DNA of 64,000 nucleotides, from contig NZ_LT629742.1 of the NCBI RefSeq assembly GCF_900104895.1, positions 1,674,001 to 1,738,000 of the forward strand. The letters are read 5' to 3'. The notes under the pieces were generated by a model. That model had not been told where the DNA came from. It made no database searches and saw only the letters and a program-made list of their open reading frames with translations. A program made the position numbers and the translations under genes. Positions 45,636 to 54,340 of this stretch are shown one piece after another. Source of the DNA: Microterricola viridarii (lineage in GTDB: Bacteria > Actinomycetota > Actinomycetes > Actinomycetales > Microbacteriaceae). Positions within the stretch are counted from its first letter, which is position 1; each line of letters starts with the position of its first letter.

Positions 45636-46276
45636 ATCTCGATGGACTCGCCCGGCGTGAGCGGGCTGAACTGCCCGCCGGCCTGTTCGGTGCTCCACGC
45701 GAGCCTGGCGTTGGAGAGCGCCTTGCCGGCGTCCGAGAGCAGCATCTCGTGCGTCGGGAAGCTGTGCCTCGGCGCGACCGCCTCGACGTAGTCCATCGCC
45801 TCCGACAGCTTCATCCAGGGGGCGGCGGCCGGCACGGCCAGCACCTCGACGAGCGTGTCGGCCGGAGCGTCGAAGGAGTCGCCGCCGTAGTAGAAGCGCC
45901 CGTTGACCAGTACCCCGACATTGTCGATCAGGGGGATCGAGCGGTGGATGAGCGCGTGCGTGCCGCCGAAGAAGCGCAGCTCGAAGCCGCCGACGACCAC
46001 GCTGTCGCCGGCTGCGACCGGCTGCACCGGGATTCCGGCCGCGGCGGCAGCGGCCACGACGCCGGCCGGGCCGAACAGGGCGACCCCGGGGCTGGCGGCG
46101 CGGATGCGCTCCAGCTGCTCCGGCGTCCAGTGGTCATCGTGCAGATGGGTGATCACGACGGCGACGACCGAGGCGTCCGGCTCGATCGGGCGGGTGAACT
46201 TGCCCGGGTCGATGATGAGCGTCTCGCCCGCGTTCTCGATGATGACCGCCGCGTGTTCCAGTTTCGTGATGCGCAT
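45632..46276 (-). CDS. MBL-fold metal-dependent hydrolase
   Basis: A 214-residue metallo-beta-lactamase-fold protein with the zinc motif HLHDDH at residues 44-49 and further ligands in GGTHALIH and GGDSF. It resembles small UlaG/YcjG-like MBL hydrolases; the substrate is unknown and no beta-lactamase activity is implied. CAAGGGC lies just before ATG 46276. Its stop codon overlaps that of the PBP gene on the other strand within CTAG (45632-45635), leaving no room for a terminator. Confidence 0.88.
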   Translation of the reverse strand: MRITKLEHAAVIIENAGETLIIDPGKFTRPIEPDASVVAVVITHLHDDHWTPEQLERIRAASPGVALFGPAGVVAAAAAAGIPVQPVAAGDSVVVGGFELRFFGGTHALIHRSIPLIDNVGVLVNGRFYYGGDSFDAPADTLVEVLAVPAAAPWMKLSEAMDYVEAVAPRHSFPTHEMLLSDAGKALSNARLAWSTEQAGGQFSPLTPGESIEI

Positions 46277-46363
46277 GCCCTTGAGCAAACACCGTGTCAC
46301 CCCGAGCCGCAACACGCAGCGCCCAATTGGTGCCAGCCCGCCGATCACCCCCATAATCGGCCT

Positions 46364-47266
46364 ATGCTTCCTGCACCTCTGCGCCTGACTGTGGCGATCA
46401 ACCCGAATGCCTCCTTCGGGCGCCGCCGCGACGTCGGCCCGCGGGTCGCCGAGCGCTTGGCCGAGGCCGGCCACCAGGTGGCGATGCTGCGCGAGCCCAA
46501 CCTCGAACTGCTCCGCCGGGAGGCAGAGGATGCCGTCGCCCACGGCACCGACGCGCTGATCGTCGTCGGCGGCGACGGCATGGTGTCGCTCGGCGCCAAC
46601 CTGGTGGCCGGCACGGCGACGCCACTGGGCATCGTGGCATCCGGAACCGGCAACGACATGGCGAGGGCACTCGGGCTGCCGATCGACGACGCGGAGGCGG
46701 GCATCGACGTGCTGCTCGCGGCGCTGCAGCGGGAACCGCGCGTCATCGACGCGGCCCGGGTGCGGCACGGCGGCCTCACCACCTGGTTCTGCGGGGCCCT
46801 CTCCGCCGGCTTCGACGCGCGGGTGAACGAGCGCGCCAACCGGATGACGCGCCCGCGCGGGCCGAGCCGGTACACCATCGCGATGGTGCGCGAGCTGATG
46901 AGCTTCAAGCCGATCCGCTATTCGCTCGTCGTCGATGGCGTCGCCCGCGAGGTCAGCGCGATGCTCATTGCGGTGTCCAACGGGGTGTCGATCGGCGGCG
47001 GCATGAAGATCACCCCGGATGCCGAGCTCGACGACGGCGAGCTGGACCTGCTCATCGTCAGCGCACTCTCCAAGCCGCGGTTCCTGAAACTCTTCCCGCG
47101 GGTCTTCGCGGGGGAGCATGTGAGCGAGCCGGAGGTCGAGATCACCCGGGTGCGCACCGTGTCGCTGGCGGCGGCCGACGTCGTCGCCTACGCCGACGGG
47201 GAGCGGGTCGGGCCGCTGCCGCTCGACGTGGAGGTCGTTCCCGGCGCCCTGAGAATGCTGGTCTGA
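46364..47266 (+). CDS. Diacylglycerol kinase-type lipid kinase (YegS/DagK family)
   Basis: A 300-residue cytosolic lipid kinase. The ATP loop GGDGMVSLGANLVAG and SGTGNDMARALG define the DAGK catalytic domain, and the C-terminal half has the beta-sandwich of the YegS/DgkB family. CATAAT (46352-46357) is six bases before ATG 46364 with no Shine-Dalgarno, so the mRNA is likely leaderless. Recycles diacylglycerol into phosphatidate or phosphorylates a related lipid. It is followed by two tRNA-Glu genes. Confidence 0.93.
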   Translation: MLPAPLRLTVAINPNASFGRRRDVGPRVAERLAEAGHQVAMLREPNLELLRREAEDAVAHGTDALIVVGGDGMVSLGANLVAGTATPLGIVASGTGNDMARALGLPIDDAEAGIDVLLAALQREPRVIDAARVRHGGLTTWFCGALSAGFDARVNERANRMTRPRGPSRYTIAMVRELMSFKPIRYSLVVDGVAREVSAMLIAVSNGVSIGGGMKITPDAELDDGELDLLIVSALSKPRFLKLFPRVFAGEHVSEPEVEITRVRTVSLAAADVVAYADGERVGPLPLDVEVVPGALRMLV

Positions 47267-47307
47267 GCGATGCCGGGACCGGGCAAAACGCCCGGGACTG
47301 CATCAAT

Positions 47308-47337
47308 TTGGAATGCCCCCACACCGTGTGACATACT
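47308..47337 (+). promoter_or_regulatory. Promoter of tRNA-Glu copy 1
   Basis: TTGGAA, 18-nt spacer, CATACT. The related copy 2 has CATAAT at 48044-48049 in the same position relative to its tRNA. Confidence 0.5.
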
Positions 47338-47354
47338 TTTCAAGTTGCAAAAAC

Positions 47355-47427
47355 GGCCCCATCGTTTAGCGGCCTAGGACACCGCCCTCTCACGGCGGCA
47401 GCACCGGTTCAAATCCGGTTGGGGTCA
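47355..47427 (+). tRNA. tRNA-Glu (CUC), copy 1
   Basis: A 73-nt cloverleaf: GGCCCCA acceptor paired with TGGGGTC, anticodon loop CTCTCAC (CUC), T-arm CCGGTTCAAATCCGG. CCA is not encoded. Confidence 0.96.
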
Positions 47428-47435
47428 CACAAGTC

Positions 47436-47465
47436 AGAAAGCCTCCGGTTCTCCGGAGGCTTTCT
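47436..47465 (+). terminator. Terminator of tRNA-Glu copy 1
   Basis: AGAAAGCCTCCGG-TTCT-CCGGAGGCTTTCT, 13-bp perfect stem, followed by GCGTTT. Confidence 0.85.
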
Positions 47466-47469
47466 GCGT

Positions 47470-48040
47470 TTCCGGCGCAGTTTCGCGCTGGCTCTAGGCG
47501 CGCGCGGGGGAGCTCCCGCTGGTCGAGCCTGTCGCCCCCCGCGTTGGCTCGAGGGAGCTTGCGACCGAAGCCAACTCCGCCGCACCACCCCCGTTGGCTC
47601 GAGGGAGTGCCAGCGAGCGGCGCCGGATGCCGCGGGCTGCGGTTCTGGCCGAGCCGCTCACGGCTTCGGGCGCTGCGCTGCTCCTTCGTCGCGGCGCGGC
47701 GCCCTCGAGCCGACGTGCAGGGGAGCGCGGTGTGCACCCGGCAGTTCCCCGTGGTTGAGCCTGACGCCCCCGCCCGCCCCGCCGCGTTGGCTCGAGGGAG
47801 CCTGCGACCGAAGCCAACATCACGCGCTGGCTGCGACCCGATCGGGTCGGCTGTGGGGCTTCGCTCGTTCCTCGCTCAAGCCGACGTGTATCTCCGCGTT
47901 GGCTCGAGGGAGCTTGCGACCGAAGCCAACAGCCACCGCGACGGGGCGCGACCCGCCCGGGCTGCGCGTCGCCCGGCCCGCGAGAGCCCAGTGTTGGTGC
48001 GGGTCGATGGCCGCCCGTGTCGGAGCGGCACCGAAAGCTG
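47470..48040. repeat. Repeat cluster between the two tRNA-Glu genes
   Basis: No gene seen. Short elements (GTTGGCTCGAGGGAGC ... GCGACCGAAGCCAAC orientation) at 47543-47575, 47786-47818 and 47898-47930; a truncated one at 47593-47620. Long elements at about 47650-47717 (core GCGCTGCTCCTTCGTCGC) and 47843-47888 (core GGGGCTTCGCTCGTTCCTCG). All short copies face the same way here, opposite to the cluster at 20 kb. Confidence 0.92.
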
Positions 48041-48066
48041 TGGCATAATTGACGAGTTGCAAAAAC

Positions 48067-48139
48067 GGCCCCATCGTTTAGCGGCCTAGGACACCGCCCT
48101 CTCACGGCGGCAGCACCGGTTCAAATCCGGTTGGGGTCA
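48067..48139 (+). tRNA. tRNA-Glu (CUC), copy 2
   Basis: Identical in sequence to copy 1, including the upstream GTTGCAAAAAC. The same acceptor, anticodon and T-arm. CCA is not encoded. Confidence 0.96.
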
Positions 48140-48150
48140 CAACTCAGTTA

Positions 48151-48178
48151 GAAGGCCTCCGGTTCTCCGGAGGCCTTC
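48151..48178 (+). terminator. Terminator of tRNA-Glu copy 2
   Basis: GAAGGCCTCCGG-TTCT-CCGGAGGCCTTC, a 12-bp perfect stem differing from copy 1 by a compensated base pair. Confidence 0.82.
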
Positions 48179-48181
48179 TCT

Positions 48182-48225
48182 GCATATACCGGTACGAAAC
48201 TGGGCATATACGGGTACGGAACAGG
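48182..48225 (+). promoter_or_regulatory. Two 22-bp direct repeats before the DsbA-like gene
   Basis: GCATATACCGGTACGAAACTGG (48182-48203) is followed at once by a copy with four substitutions (48204-48225). Each has a TATAC(C/G)GGTAC core, palindromic in the first. Possible tandem operator for a thiol- or metal-responsive repressor, or a promoter duplication. Confidence 0.5.
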
Positions 48226-48237
48226 GGAGAACGAGAC

Positions 48238-48984
48238 ATGGCCGCGAACTCACAACGGCGGTTTCGCCTCTCCAGCGTGATCGTCATCGCCCTCGGATCC
48301 GCGCTCCTCGGCGGACTCGGCACCGCCATCGTGATGAACTCCCCGCTCGGCGGAAACGCGTCCGCGGCTCCCGGCCAGACGGCCGCCGGCCAGGCAGAGC
48401 CCGGCGCCGAGCAGCAGCAGACGGCATCCGGCGTGCCAGACCTGGCCCGCCGTATCGATGGCGACCCGACCGCCCTCGGCGCCGTCGACGCCCCCGTCGT
48501 GATGATCGAGTACGCCGACTACCGCTGCCCGTTCTGCAGCCTGTTCGCCCGTGACACGATGCCGAAGATCATGGAGCAGTACCTCGCCGACGGCACCCTC
48601 CGCATCGAGTGGCGCGACCTGCCGATCTTCGGCGAGCAGTCGGTCCAGACCGCCATCGCCGCCCGCGCGGCCGGCGATCAGGGGCTGTTCTGGGAGTACA
48701 ACGCGGCCGTCGCCGCCGCAGCGCCAGAGCGCGGCCACCCCGACATCGACCGGGCGATGCTGATCGGCTTCGCCGAGCAGGTCGGCGTGCCCGACCTGGC
48801 CGCGTTCGAGCTGGGGCTCGACTCCGAGACGCACCGTGCAGCCGTGCAGGCAGACCTGCAGGAGGCGCAGTCCATCGGTGCGACGAGCACACCGCTGTTC
48901 CTCATCGGTGACGAGGGCATCGCCGGCGCCCACCCGCTGGAGACGTTCCAGGACGTCATCGAGCGCCAAGCCGCGCGCCCGTAA
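48238..48984 (+). CDS. DsbA-like thiol-disulfide oxidoreductase, membrane-anchored
   Basis: A 248-residue protein. A membrane anchor at residues 12-33 is followed by a low-complexity Ala/Gly/Gln linker to about 65 and a thioredoxin-like DsbA/PDI domain. The active site is CPFC (97-100) in EYADYRCPFCSLF and the cis-Pro loop is TSTPLFLIG. It probably introduces or exchanges disulfides in exported proteins. It forms an operon with a CcdA-like protein (11 bp gap) and an MFS protein. Start ATG 48238 has GGGGAGA nearby. Confidence 0.9.
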   Translation: MAANSQRRFRLSSVIVIALGSALLGGLGTAIVMNSPLGGNASAAPGQTAAGQAEPGAEQQQTASGVPDLARRIDGDPTALGAVDAPVVMIEYADYRCPFCSLFARDTMPKIMEQYLADGTLRIEWRDLPIFGEQSVQTAIAARAAGDQGLFWEYNAAVAAAAPERGHPDIDRAMLIGFAEQVGVPDLAAFELGLDSETHRAAVQADLQEAQSIGATSTPLFLIGDEGIAGAHPLETFQDVIERQAARP

Positions 48985-48995
48985 CCGGCCCCGCC

Positions 48996-49844
48996 ATGGA
49001 GATCGGGCTCGCCGCCGCCTTCCTCGGCGGCCTCGTCACCCTGCTGAGCCCCTGCTCGGCGCTGCTGCTTCCCTCCTTCTTCGCCTACGCGTTCAGTTCG
49101 CGCACACAGCTCCTCGCCCGCACGGCCGTGTTCTTCCTCGGCCTGCTCACCATGCTGCTGCCGATCGGCATCTTCGCCAGCACCCTCGGCGCGTTGATCA
49201 CCGGGCACCGCGGGCTCATCGTCACGATCGCCGGCGTCCTGGTCATCCTCGCCGGCGTGCTGAGCCTGGCCGGGGTCCGGATGCGGCTGCCGCAGGTGCA
49301 GCACGGCGGCGGCTCCGGGGCGCTCTCCGTCTACATCCTCGGAATCGCCTTCGGCGTGGCCGGCAGCTGTTCCGGCCCGGTGCTCGGCTCCATCCTCACC
49401 ATCGCGGCGCTCCGCGGCGACGCCCTGTTCGGCGGCGCCCTGCTCACCGTCTACGCCCTCGGCATGGTGGTGCCGCTGTTCCTGCTGGCCCTGGCCTGGG
49501 AGGCGTTCGACATCGGCAGCCGCGGCTGGCTGCGCCCGCGCGTCGTGCGGATCGGCCGCTGGCGCTCCACCTGGATCGAGGTCGTCTCCGCCCTGCTGAT
49601 GATCGGCGTCGGCGTGCTGCTGATCGCCACCGACGGCACCGCGGGCCTCGGCGGCATCCTCACCGTCCAGCAGCAGTTCGATCTCGAACTGTGGGCGAGC
49701 GGGCCGGGCGCCGCCTGGGTGCCGATGCTGCTCCTCGGCCTCGCCATCTTTGTGGGCCTGATGGTGGCACTCCGGCTGCGTCGTCGGAGAGAATTGACGG
49801 CGGCGCCGTTGCACGCGTCTCAGGCAGCAGACACCGGGGAGTAG
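48996..49844 (+). CDS. CcdA/DsbD-like transmembrane thiol carrier
   Basis: A 282-residue membrane protein with about six segments plus a cytosolic tail. The two redox cysteines sit in LSPCSALLLP (Cys20) and AGSCSGPVLG (Cys125), as in CcdA, which carries electrons across the membrane. Together with the preceding DsbA-like protein it would keep that protein reduced or oxidised, perhaps for cytochrome c maturation. The cytochrome maturation genes are not in view, so the target is open. Confidence 0.87.
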   Translation: MEIGLAAAFLGGLVTLLSPCSALLLPSFFAYAFSSRTQLLARTAVFFLGLLTMLLPIGIFASTLGALITGHRGLIVTIAGVLVILAGVLSLAGVRMRLPQVQHGGGSGALSVYILGIAFGVAGSCSGPVLGSILTIAALRGDALFGGALLTVYALGMVVPLFLLALAWEAFDIGSRGWLRPRVVRIGRWRSTWIEVVSALLMIGVGVLLIATDGTAGLGGILTVQQQFDLELWASGPGAAWVPMLLLGLAIFVGLMVALRLRRRRELTAAPLHASQAADTGE

Positions 49845-49846
49845 CG

Positions 49847-51202
49847 ATGAGCGAGTCGGCGCAGGCGAGGGCGCAGCTGCCCCGCGCGCTCCGCCCGTTC
49901 CGCACCCGCCAGTACCGCATCCTCGCGGTCGCGCTCACGCTGTCGCTGCTGGGCTCCGGGATGTGGTTCGTCGCCGTCGTCTGGCAGGTCATGGAGCTCG
50001 GCGGCGGCCCGGCCCAACTCTCCCTCGTCGCCACGATGAGCGCCATCGGCCTGGTCGCCGTCGTGCTGGTCGGCGGCGTGGTCGCCGACCGTGTGGTGCA
50101 GAAGCGCATCCTGCTCGTCGTCGAGGCCTCGAAGATCATCGTGATCGGCGCGATCGCCTGGCTGGCACTCGCCGAGACCCTGGAGATCTGGCACCTCATG
50201 ATCGCGGCGCTCGTGATCGGCGTGGGGGAGGGCTTCTTCTACCCGGCCTACAGCGCCATGCTGCCCTCGATCCTGCCCGGCGACGACCTGCTGGCCGCGA
50301 ACGGCTTCGAGGGCATGCTGCGCCCCGCCGCGATGCAGGCCGCCGGGCCCGCGCTGGCCAGCGCCGCCGTGGCCGCGGCATCCCCGGCCCTCGCGTTCGT
50401 CATCGTGGGCGCCCTGCAGGTGGTCGCGGTCGTGGCGCTCGTCGTGCTGCGGCCCGTTCCGCTCCGGCGCAACCTGGAGGCCGAGGTGGCCAGACACCCC
50501 CTGCGCGCGGTGCTCTGGGACCTCTCCGAGGGCTTCCGCTACATGTTCTCGACGCCCTGGCTGCTCGCGACCCTGCTCTTCTCGATGGCCTTCGTGCTCG
50601 TCATCATGGGCCCGATCGACGTGCTGGCCCCCTTCGCCGTGCGCGACTCCGCGGGCGGCGGCGCCACCGAGTACGCGCTCGTGCTGGCCGCATTCGGGGT
50701 GGGCAGTGTGCTGGGCGCCCTGTTCATCTCCTCGAGGCGGATGCCGCGGCGCTACCTCACCGTTCTGACGCTCGCCTGGGGGCTCGGCAGCCTTCCCCTG
50801 GCCGTCATCGGCTTCACCGACCAGGTGTGGCTGATGGGGCTCGCCGTGTTCATCGTCGGATTCAGCTTCTCGATCGGCGGGGTGATCTGGGGAACCCTGC
50901 TGCAGCGCCGCGTTCCGCCGCACATGCTGGGCCGGGTCTCCAGCCTCGACTTCTTCGTCTCCCTGGCGTTCATGCCGATCTCGATGGCGCTGGCCGGCCC
51001 GGTGGGAGAGGCGATCGGGCTCGCCCCGACCTTCGTCATCGCCGGCGTGCTGCCGCTCGTCTTCGCGGTGATCGCAATCGTCTGGGCCCGGCTGCCGAAG
51101 GACGAGATCGCCCACCCGCTCAGCGAGGGCGCCAACGCGGTCGAGCTCATCGCCGACGCCCCGCCCTGGGAGCCAGGCCCGCGCCTGGAGGAGACGCTCT
51201 AG
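49847..51202 (+). CDS. MFS transporter, DHA3-like
   Basis: A 451-residue carrier with about 12 membrane segments. ATG 49847 is two bases after the CcdA gene, with GGGGAG upstream. The pattern [20 protein letters not shown] and [18 protein letters not shown] is typical of DHA3-type/macrolide-type efflux carriers. The last 30 residues are a polar tail. Its stop codon shares CTAG with the convergent kbl gene. Substrate unknown; linked transcriptionally to the thiol-redox genes. Confidence 0.88.
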   Translation: MSESAQARAQLPRALRPFRTRQYRILAVALTLSLLGSGMWFVAVVWQVMELGGGPAQLSLVATMSAIGLVAVVLVGGVVADRVVQKRILLVVEASKIIVIGAIAWLALAETLEIWHLMIAALVIGVGEGFFYPAYSAMLPSILPGDDLLAANGFEGMLRPAAMQAAGPALASAAVAAASPALAFVIVGALQVVAVVALVVLRPVPLRRNLEAEVARHPLRAVLWDLSEGFRYMFSTPWLLATLLFSMAFVLVIMGPIDVLAPFAVRDSAGGGATEYALVLAAFGVGSVLGALFISSRRMPRRYLTVLTLAWGLGSLPLAVIGFTDQVWLMGLAVFIVGFSFSIGGVIWGTLLQRRVPPHMLGRVSSLDFFVSLAFMPISMALAGPVGEAIGLAPTFVIAGVLPLVFAVIAIVWARLPKDEIAHPLSEGANAVELIADAPPWEPGPRLEETL

Positions 51203-52389
51203 GCGGATGCCGCCCGCTCCGCCTCCCTCGCGCGCACGAAGGCGCCGACGGCCTTCTCGATGTCGGCCTCGCTGTGCGCGGCCGACAGCTGCACCCGGAT
51301 CCGGGCGGTGCCCTGCGGCACGACCGGGTAACTGAACGCGATCACGTAGACGCCGTCGCCGAGCATGTGGTCGGCGATGCGCGCCGCCAGGGCGGCGTCG
51401 CCGAACATGACGGGCACGATCGGGTGCTCGCCCGGGAGCAGCTCGAATCCCTCCGCGGTCATCCGCGCCCGGAAGCGCGCGGCGTTCTGGCGCAGCCGCT
51501 CCCTGTCGGCGCCGCTGCCGGCGACGAGGTCGAGTGCGGCCAGGGTGCCGGCGACGACGGCCGGGGCGACGGTGTTCGAGAACAGGTAGGGCCGGGCGCG
51601 CTGCCGGAGCAGCGCGATCAGCTCGGCGTGCCCGGCGACGTAACCGCCGGACGCACCGCCGAGCGCCTTGCCGAACGTGCCCGTGTACAGGTCGACGCGG
51701 CGCTCCACCCCGGCCAGCTCCGGGGTGCCGCGGCCGTGCTCGCCGACGAAGCCGACCGCATGCGAGTCGTCGACCATGACGAGCGCGTTGTGGCGCTCCG
51801 CGAGATCGCAGATCTCGGCCAGCGGTGCAAGCGAGCCGTCCATCGAGAACACGCCGTCGGTCACGATCAGGCGTTGCCGGGCGCCGGATGCCGCCAGCAG
51901 CTGCGCCTCCAGCTCAACCATGTCGCGGTTGGCGTAGCGGTACCTGGCCGCCTTGCAGAGCCGGATGCCGTCGATGATCGACGCGTGGTTCAACGCGTCG
52001 CTGATGATGGCGTCATCCGGCCCGAACAGGCCCTCGAAGACGCCGCCGTTCGCGTCGAAACAGCTGGAGAACAGGATCGTGTCGTCGGTGCCGAGGAACT
52101 CGGAGACGCGTCGCTCCAACTCGATGTGCAGGTCCTGCGTGCCGCAGATGAAGCGGACGCTGGCCAGGCCGAAGCCCCAGTCGTCCATCGCCTCCTGCGC
52201 GGCGGCCACGATCACGGGGTGGTCGGCGAGGCCGAGGTAGTTGTTGGCGCAGAAGTTCAGCACGTCTCCGCCGTTGGCGGTGATGTGCGCCGACTGGGCC
52301 GAGCTGATGCGGCGCTCGTGTTTGAACAGGCCTGCCGCCGCGATCTCGTCGAGCGTGTCCTGGGCCTGCTGCTTCATCGTTCCGTACAT
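51199..52389 (-). CDS. kbl: 2-amino-3-ketobutyrate CoA ligase (glycine C-acetyltransferase)
   Basis: Second step of threonine catabolism: 2-amino-3-ketobutyrate plus CoA gives glycine and acetyl-CoA. The 396-residue PLP enzyme has [24 protein letters not shown] and the PLP-lysine Lys241 in [12 protein letters not shown]. It begins nine bases after tdh on the same strand, so the pair forms a two-gene operon. The start ATG 52389 has GGAG; ATG 52377 is an alternative. Its stop overlaps the MFS gene stop in CTAG. Confidence 0.95.
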   Translation of the reverse strand: MYGTMKQQAQDTLDEIAAAGLFKHERRISSAQSAHITANGGDVLNFCANNYLGLADHPVIVAAAQEAMDDWGFGLASVRFICGTQDLHIELERRVSEFLGTDDTILFSSCFDANGGVFEGLFGPDDAIISDALNHASIIDGIRLCKAARYRYANRDMVELEAQLLAASGARQRLIVTDGVFSMDGSLAPLAEICDLAERHNALVMVDDSHAVGFVGEHGRGTPELAGVERRVDLYTGTFGKALGGASGGYVAGHAELIALLRQRARPYLFSNTVAPAVVAGTLAALDLVAGSGADRERLRQNAARFRARMTAEGFELLPGEHPIVPVMFGDAALAARIADHMLGDGVYVIAFSYPVVPQGTARIRVQLSAAHSEADIEKAVGAFVRAREAERAASA

Positions 52390-52398
52390 TCGGTGCTC

Positions 52399-53451
52399 CT
52401 ATTCATCGCTGACCCCGCTCCAATCCAGCACGACCTTGCCGCCGTGCGCCTCGCGGGCCGCCGCGAAGCCCGCCTCCCACTCCTGCGCGGTGAAGCGGTC
52501 GGTGACGACCGTCGCCAGCGCGTCGCGGAGCGCGCTGCTCGATTGCAGCATGGCGCTCATCGCGTTCCACGACTCGTACATCTCGCGTCCGTAGATGCCC
52601 TTGATGGTGAGCATGTGCGTGACCACCTTCGCCCAGTCCACCTCGATCGGCGCGCTCGGCAGGCCGAGCATGGCCACCCGCCCGCCGTGGTTGAGGTTCT
52701 CGATCATCTCCGGCAGCGCGCCGGGGTGCCCGCTCATCTCGAAGCCGACATCGAAGCCCTCGCGCATGCCGAGCTCGCGCTGCGCGTCGGCGATGCGCCG
52801 CTCGGCGACGTTCACGGTGACGTCGGCGCCGACCTGCCTGGCCAGCTCGAGCCGCGGCGCGGAGACGTCGGTGACGACGATGAAGCGCGCCCCGATGTGC
52901 CGGGCGACGGCCGCGGACATCAGGCCGATCGGCCCCGCCCCGGTGATCAGCACGTCCTCGCCGACCAGCGGGAAGCTGAGCGCCGTGTGCACGGCGTTGC
53001 CGAACGGGTCGAAGAGGGCGCCGAGGTCGGGGGAGACGTCGTCATGGTGCACCCAGACGTTGCTCTCCGGGATGACGATGTACTCGGCGAACGCGCCGTC
53101 GCGGTTGACCCCGACGCTGAGCGTGCGGATGCACATCTGCCTGCGCCCGGCGCGGCAATTGCGGCAGTTGCCGCAGACGATGTGGCCCTCGCCGGAGACC
53201 CGGGCGCCGACGGCGACGTCGCGCACCTCGCGGCCGATCTCCACGACCTCGCCGAAGAACTCATGGCCGGGGATGAGGGGCGGCACGATGGTGCTCGCCG
53301 CCCAGGCATCCCAGCTCTCAATATGCAGGTCTGTTCCGCAGATGCCGGTTCGCAGCACGCGGATCTTGACTTCTCGGTCGCCCGGGACCGGTTCCGGCCG
53401 GTGGGCCAGTTCCAGTCCGGGAGCGCCGTGTGGCTTGAATAGTGCCAGCAC
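52399..53451 (-). CDS. tdh: L-threonine 3-dehydrogenase
   Basis: Zn-dependent oxidation of L-threonine to 2-amino-3-ketobutyrate with NAD. The 350-residue medium-chain dehydrogenase has catalytic-zinc residues Cys38 (TGICGTDLH), His63 and Glu64 (GHEFFG) and structural-zinc Cys93, 96, 99 and 107. The nucleotide site is [14 protein letters not shown]. Start is GTG 53451. Its ribosome-binding site GAGAGG is contained in one arm of a 15-bp inverted repeat with the other arm 40 nt upstream, a possible regulatory hairpin. Operon with kbl. Confidence 0.94.
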   Translation of the reverse strand: MLALFKPHGAPGLELAHRPEPVPGDREVKIRVLRTGICGTDLHIESWDAWAASTIVPPLIPGHEFFGEVVEIGREVRDVAVGARVSGEGHIVCGNCRNCRAGRRQMCIRTLSVGVNRDGAFAEYIVIPESNVWVHHDDVSPDLGALFDPFGNAVHTALSFPLVGEDVLITGAGPIGLMSAAVARHIGARFIVVTDVSAPRLELARQVGADVTVNVAERRIADAQRELGMREGFDVGFEMSGHPGALPEMIENLNHGGRVAMLGLPSAPIEVDWAKVVTHMLTIKGIYGREMYESWNAMSAMLQSSSALRDALATVVTDRFTAQEWEAGFAAAREAHGGKVVLDWSGVSDE

Positions 53452-53456
53452 GAAAA

Positions 53457-53526
53457 CGCCTCTCGCTCGTCGTTGAACGTGACGACGGGTGTGCCGTCAT
53501 CCGCAACTGTAGACGAGCGAGAGGCG
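53457..53526 (-). promoter_or_regulatory. 15-bp inverted repeat enclosing the tdh ribosome-binding site
   Basis: CGCCTCTCGCTCGTC (53457-53471) and its perfect complement at 53512-53526, with a 40-nt loop that contains a small GACGG/CCGTC hairpin. On the minus strand the second arm holds GAGAGG, the tdh Shine-Dalgarno, and is followed by TTTT. It can therefore be read as a terminator of the upstream YqhA-like gene, as an SD-blocking leader of tdh-kbl, or as both. Confidence 0.6.
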
Positions 53527-53531
53527 AGCGG

Positions 53532-54233
53532 TCAGAGTGCGTCGACCAAGTCGTGCTGCTGGGCGGCAGCGGGCGCCGGGGCGTGGGCGGCAGCGGGGGC
53601 CGGCGCCGCTGCATGCGCAACGGAGGGGGCGGGGGCGTGCGCGTGTGCCGCGTGTGCCGCCTCCACATGGGCGTGCTGGGACATCTTGTCGATCCAGGCC
53701 AGGGCGATGGCGGAGAGGATGAACACGCAGTGGATGACGACCTGCCAGAGCACGCCCTCACTGGTGTAGAGCGCCTTGTCCTTCGGGCCGCCGATGCCGC
53801 CCACCTCGATGAAGGTCTTGAGCAGGTGGATCGAGGAGATTCCGACGATGGCCATCGCCAGCTTGACCTTGAGCACGTTGGCGTTGACGTGGCTGAGCCA
53901 CTCCGGCTGGTCGGGGTGGCCGTCCAGGTTGATCTTGGAGACGAACGTCTCGTAGCCGCCGATGATCACCATGATCAGGAGGTTCGCGATCATCACGACG
54001 TCGATCAGGCCGAGCACGAGCATCATGATCTTGGTCTCGTCCATCTCGCCGAAGTCCGAGATCAGGTGCCAGAGCTCCTTCATGAACAGGACGACGTACA
54101 CGCCCTGCGCGACGATGAGTCCCAGATAGAGCGGCGCCTGCAGCCAGCGGCTGAAGAAGATCGTGTACCCGAGCGCGGCCGAGGCCGGGCTCTTGCGGAA
54201 TTCGCGGGCGGGCGGGGGCGTGACGAGGCTCAC
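53532..54233 (-). CDS. YqhA/UPF0114-family membrane protein with His-rich tail
   Basis: A 233-residue protein. Residues 1-180 have about four membrane segments and the UPF0114 core (SRWLQAPLYLGLIVAQGVYV, then LINMVIIGGYETF-like LIMVIIGGYETFVSKI). The last ~45 residues are an Ala/Pro/His-rich tail (HAHVEAAHAAHAHAPAP...) with about nine histidines, unusual for the family. GTG 54233 places the first helix correctly. Function of UPF0114 is unknown; the tail could bind a metal. The inverted repeat downstream may terminate it. Confidence 0.85.
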   Translation of the reverse strand: MSLVTPPPAREFRKSPASAALGYTIFFSRWLQAPLYLGLIVAQGVYVVLFMKELWHLISDFGEMDETKIMMLVLGLIDVVMIANLLIMVIIGGYETFVSKINLDGHPDQPEWLSHVNANVLKVKLAMAIVGISSIHLLKTFIEVGGIGGPKDKALYTSEGVLWQVVIHCVFILSAIALAWIDKMSQHAHVEAAHAAHAHAPAPSVAHAAAPAPAAAHAPAPAAAQQHDLVDAL

Positions 54234-54340
54234 ACAGTCTCCAGAGTTGGGGGTGGAATTCTGCGCAGGGCGGGTGCGCAGGAAAATACTAGGGGAAGGA
54301 AACACGGCTCCCGCTGTGAAGGGCGCCCCGAGGCATCCGT

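Noticed and set aside
45632-46276. MBL-fold protein as a beta-lactamase partner of the PBP
   Set aside because: Only the generic zinc motif is present, no beta-lactamase features; adjacency to the PBP is by convergent ends.
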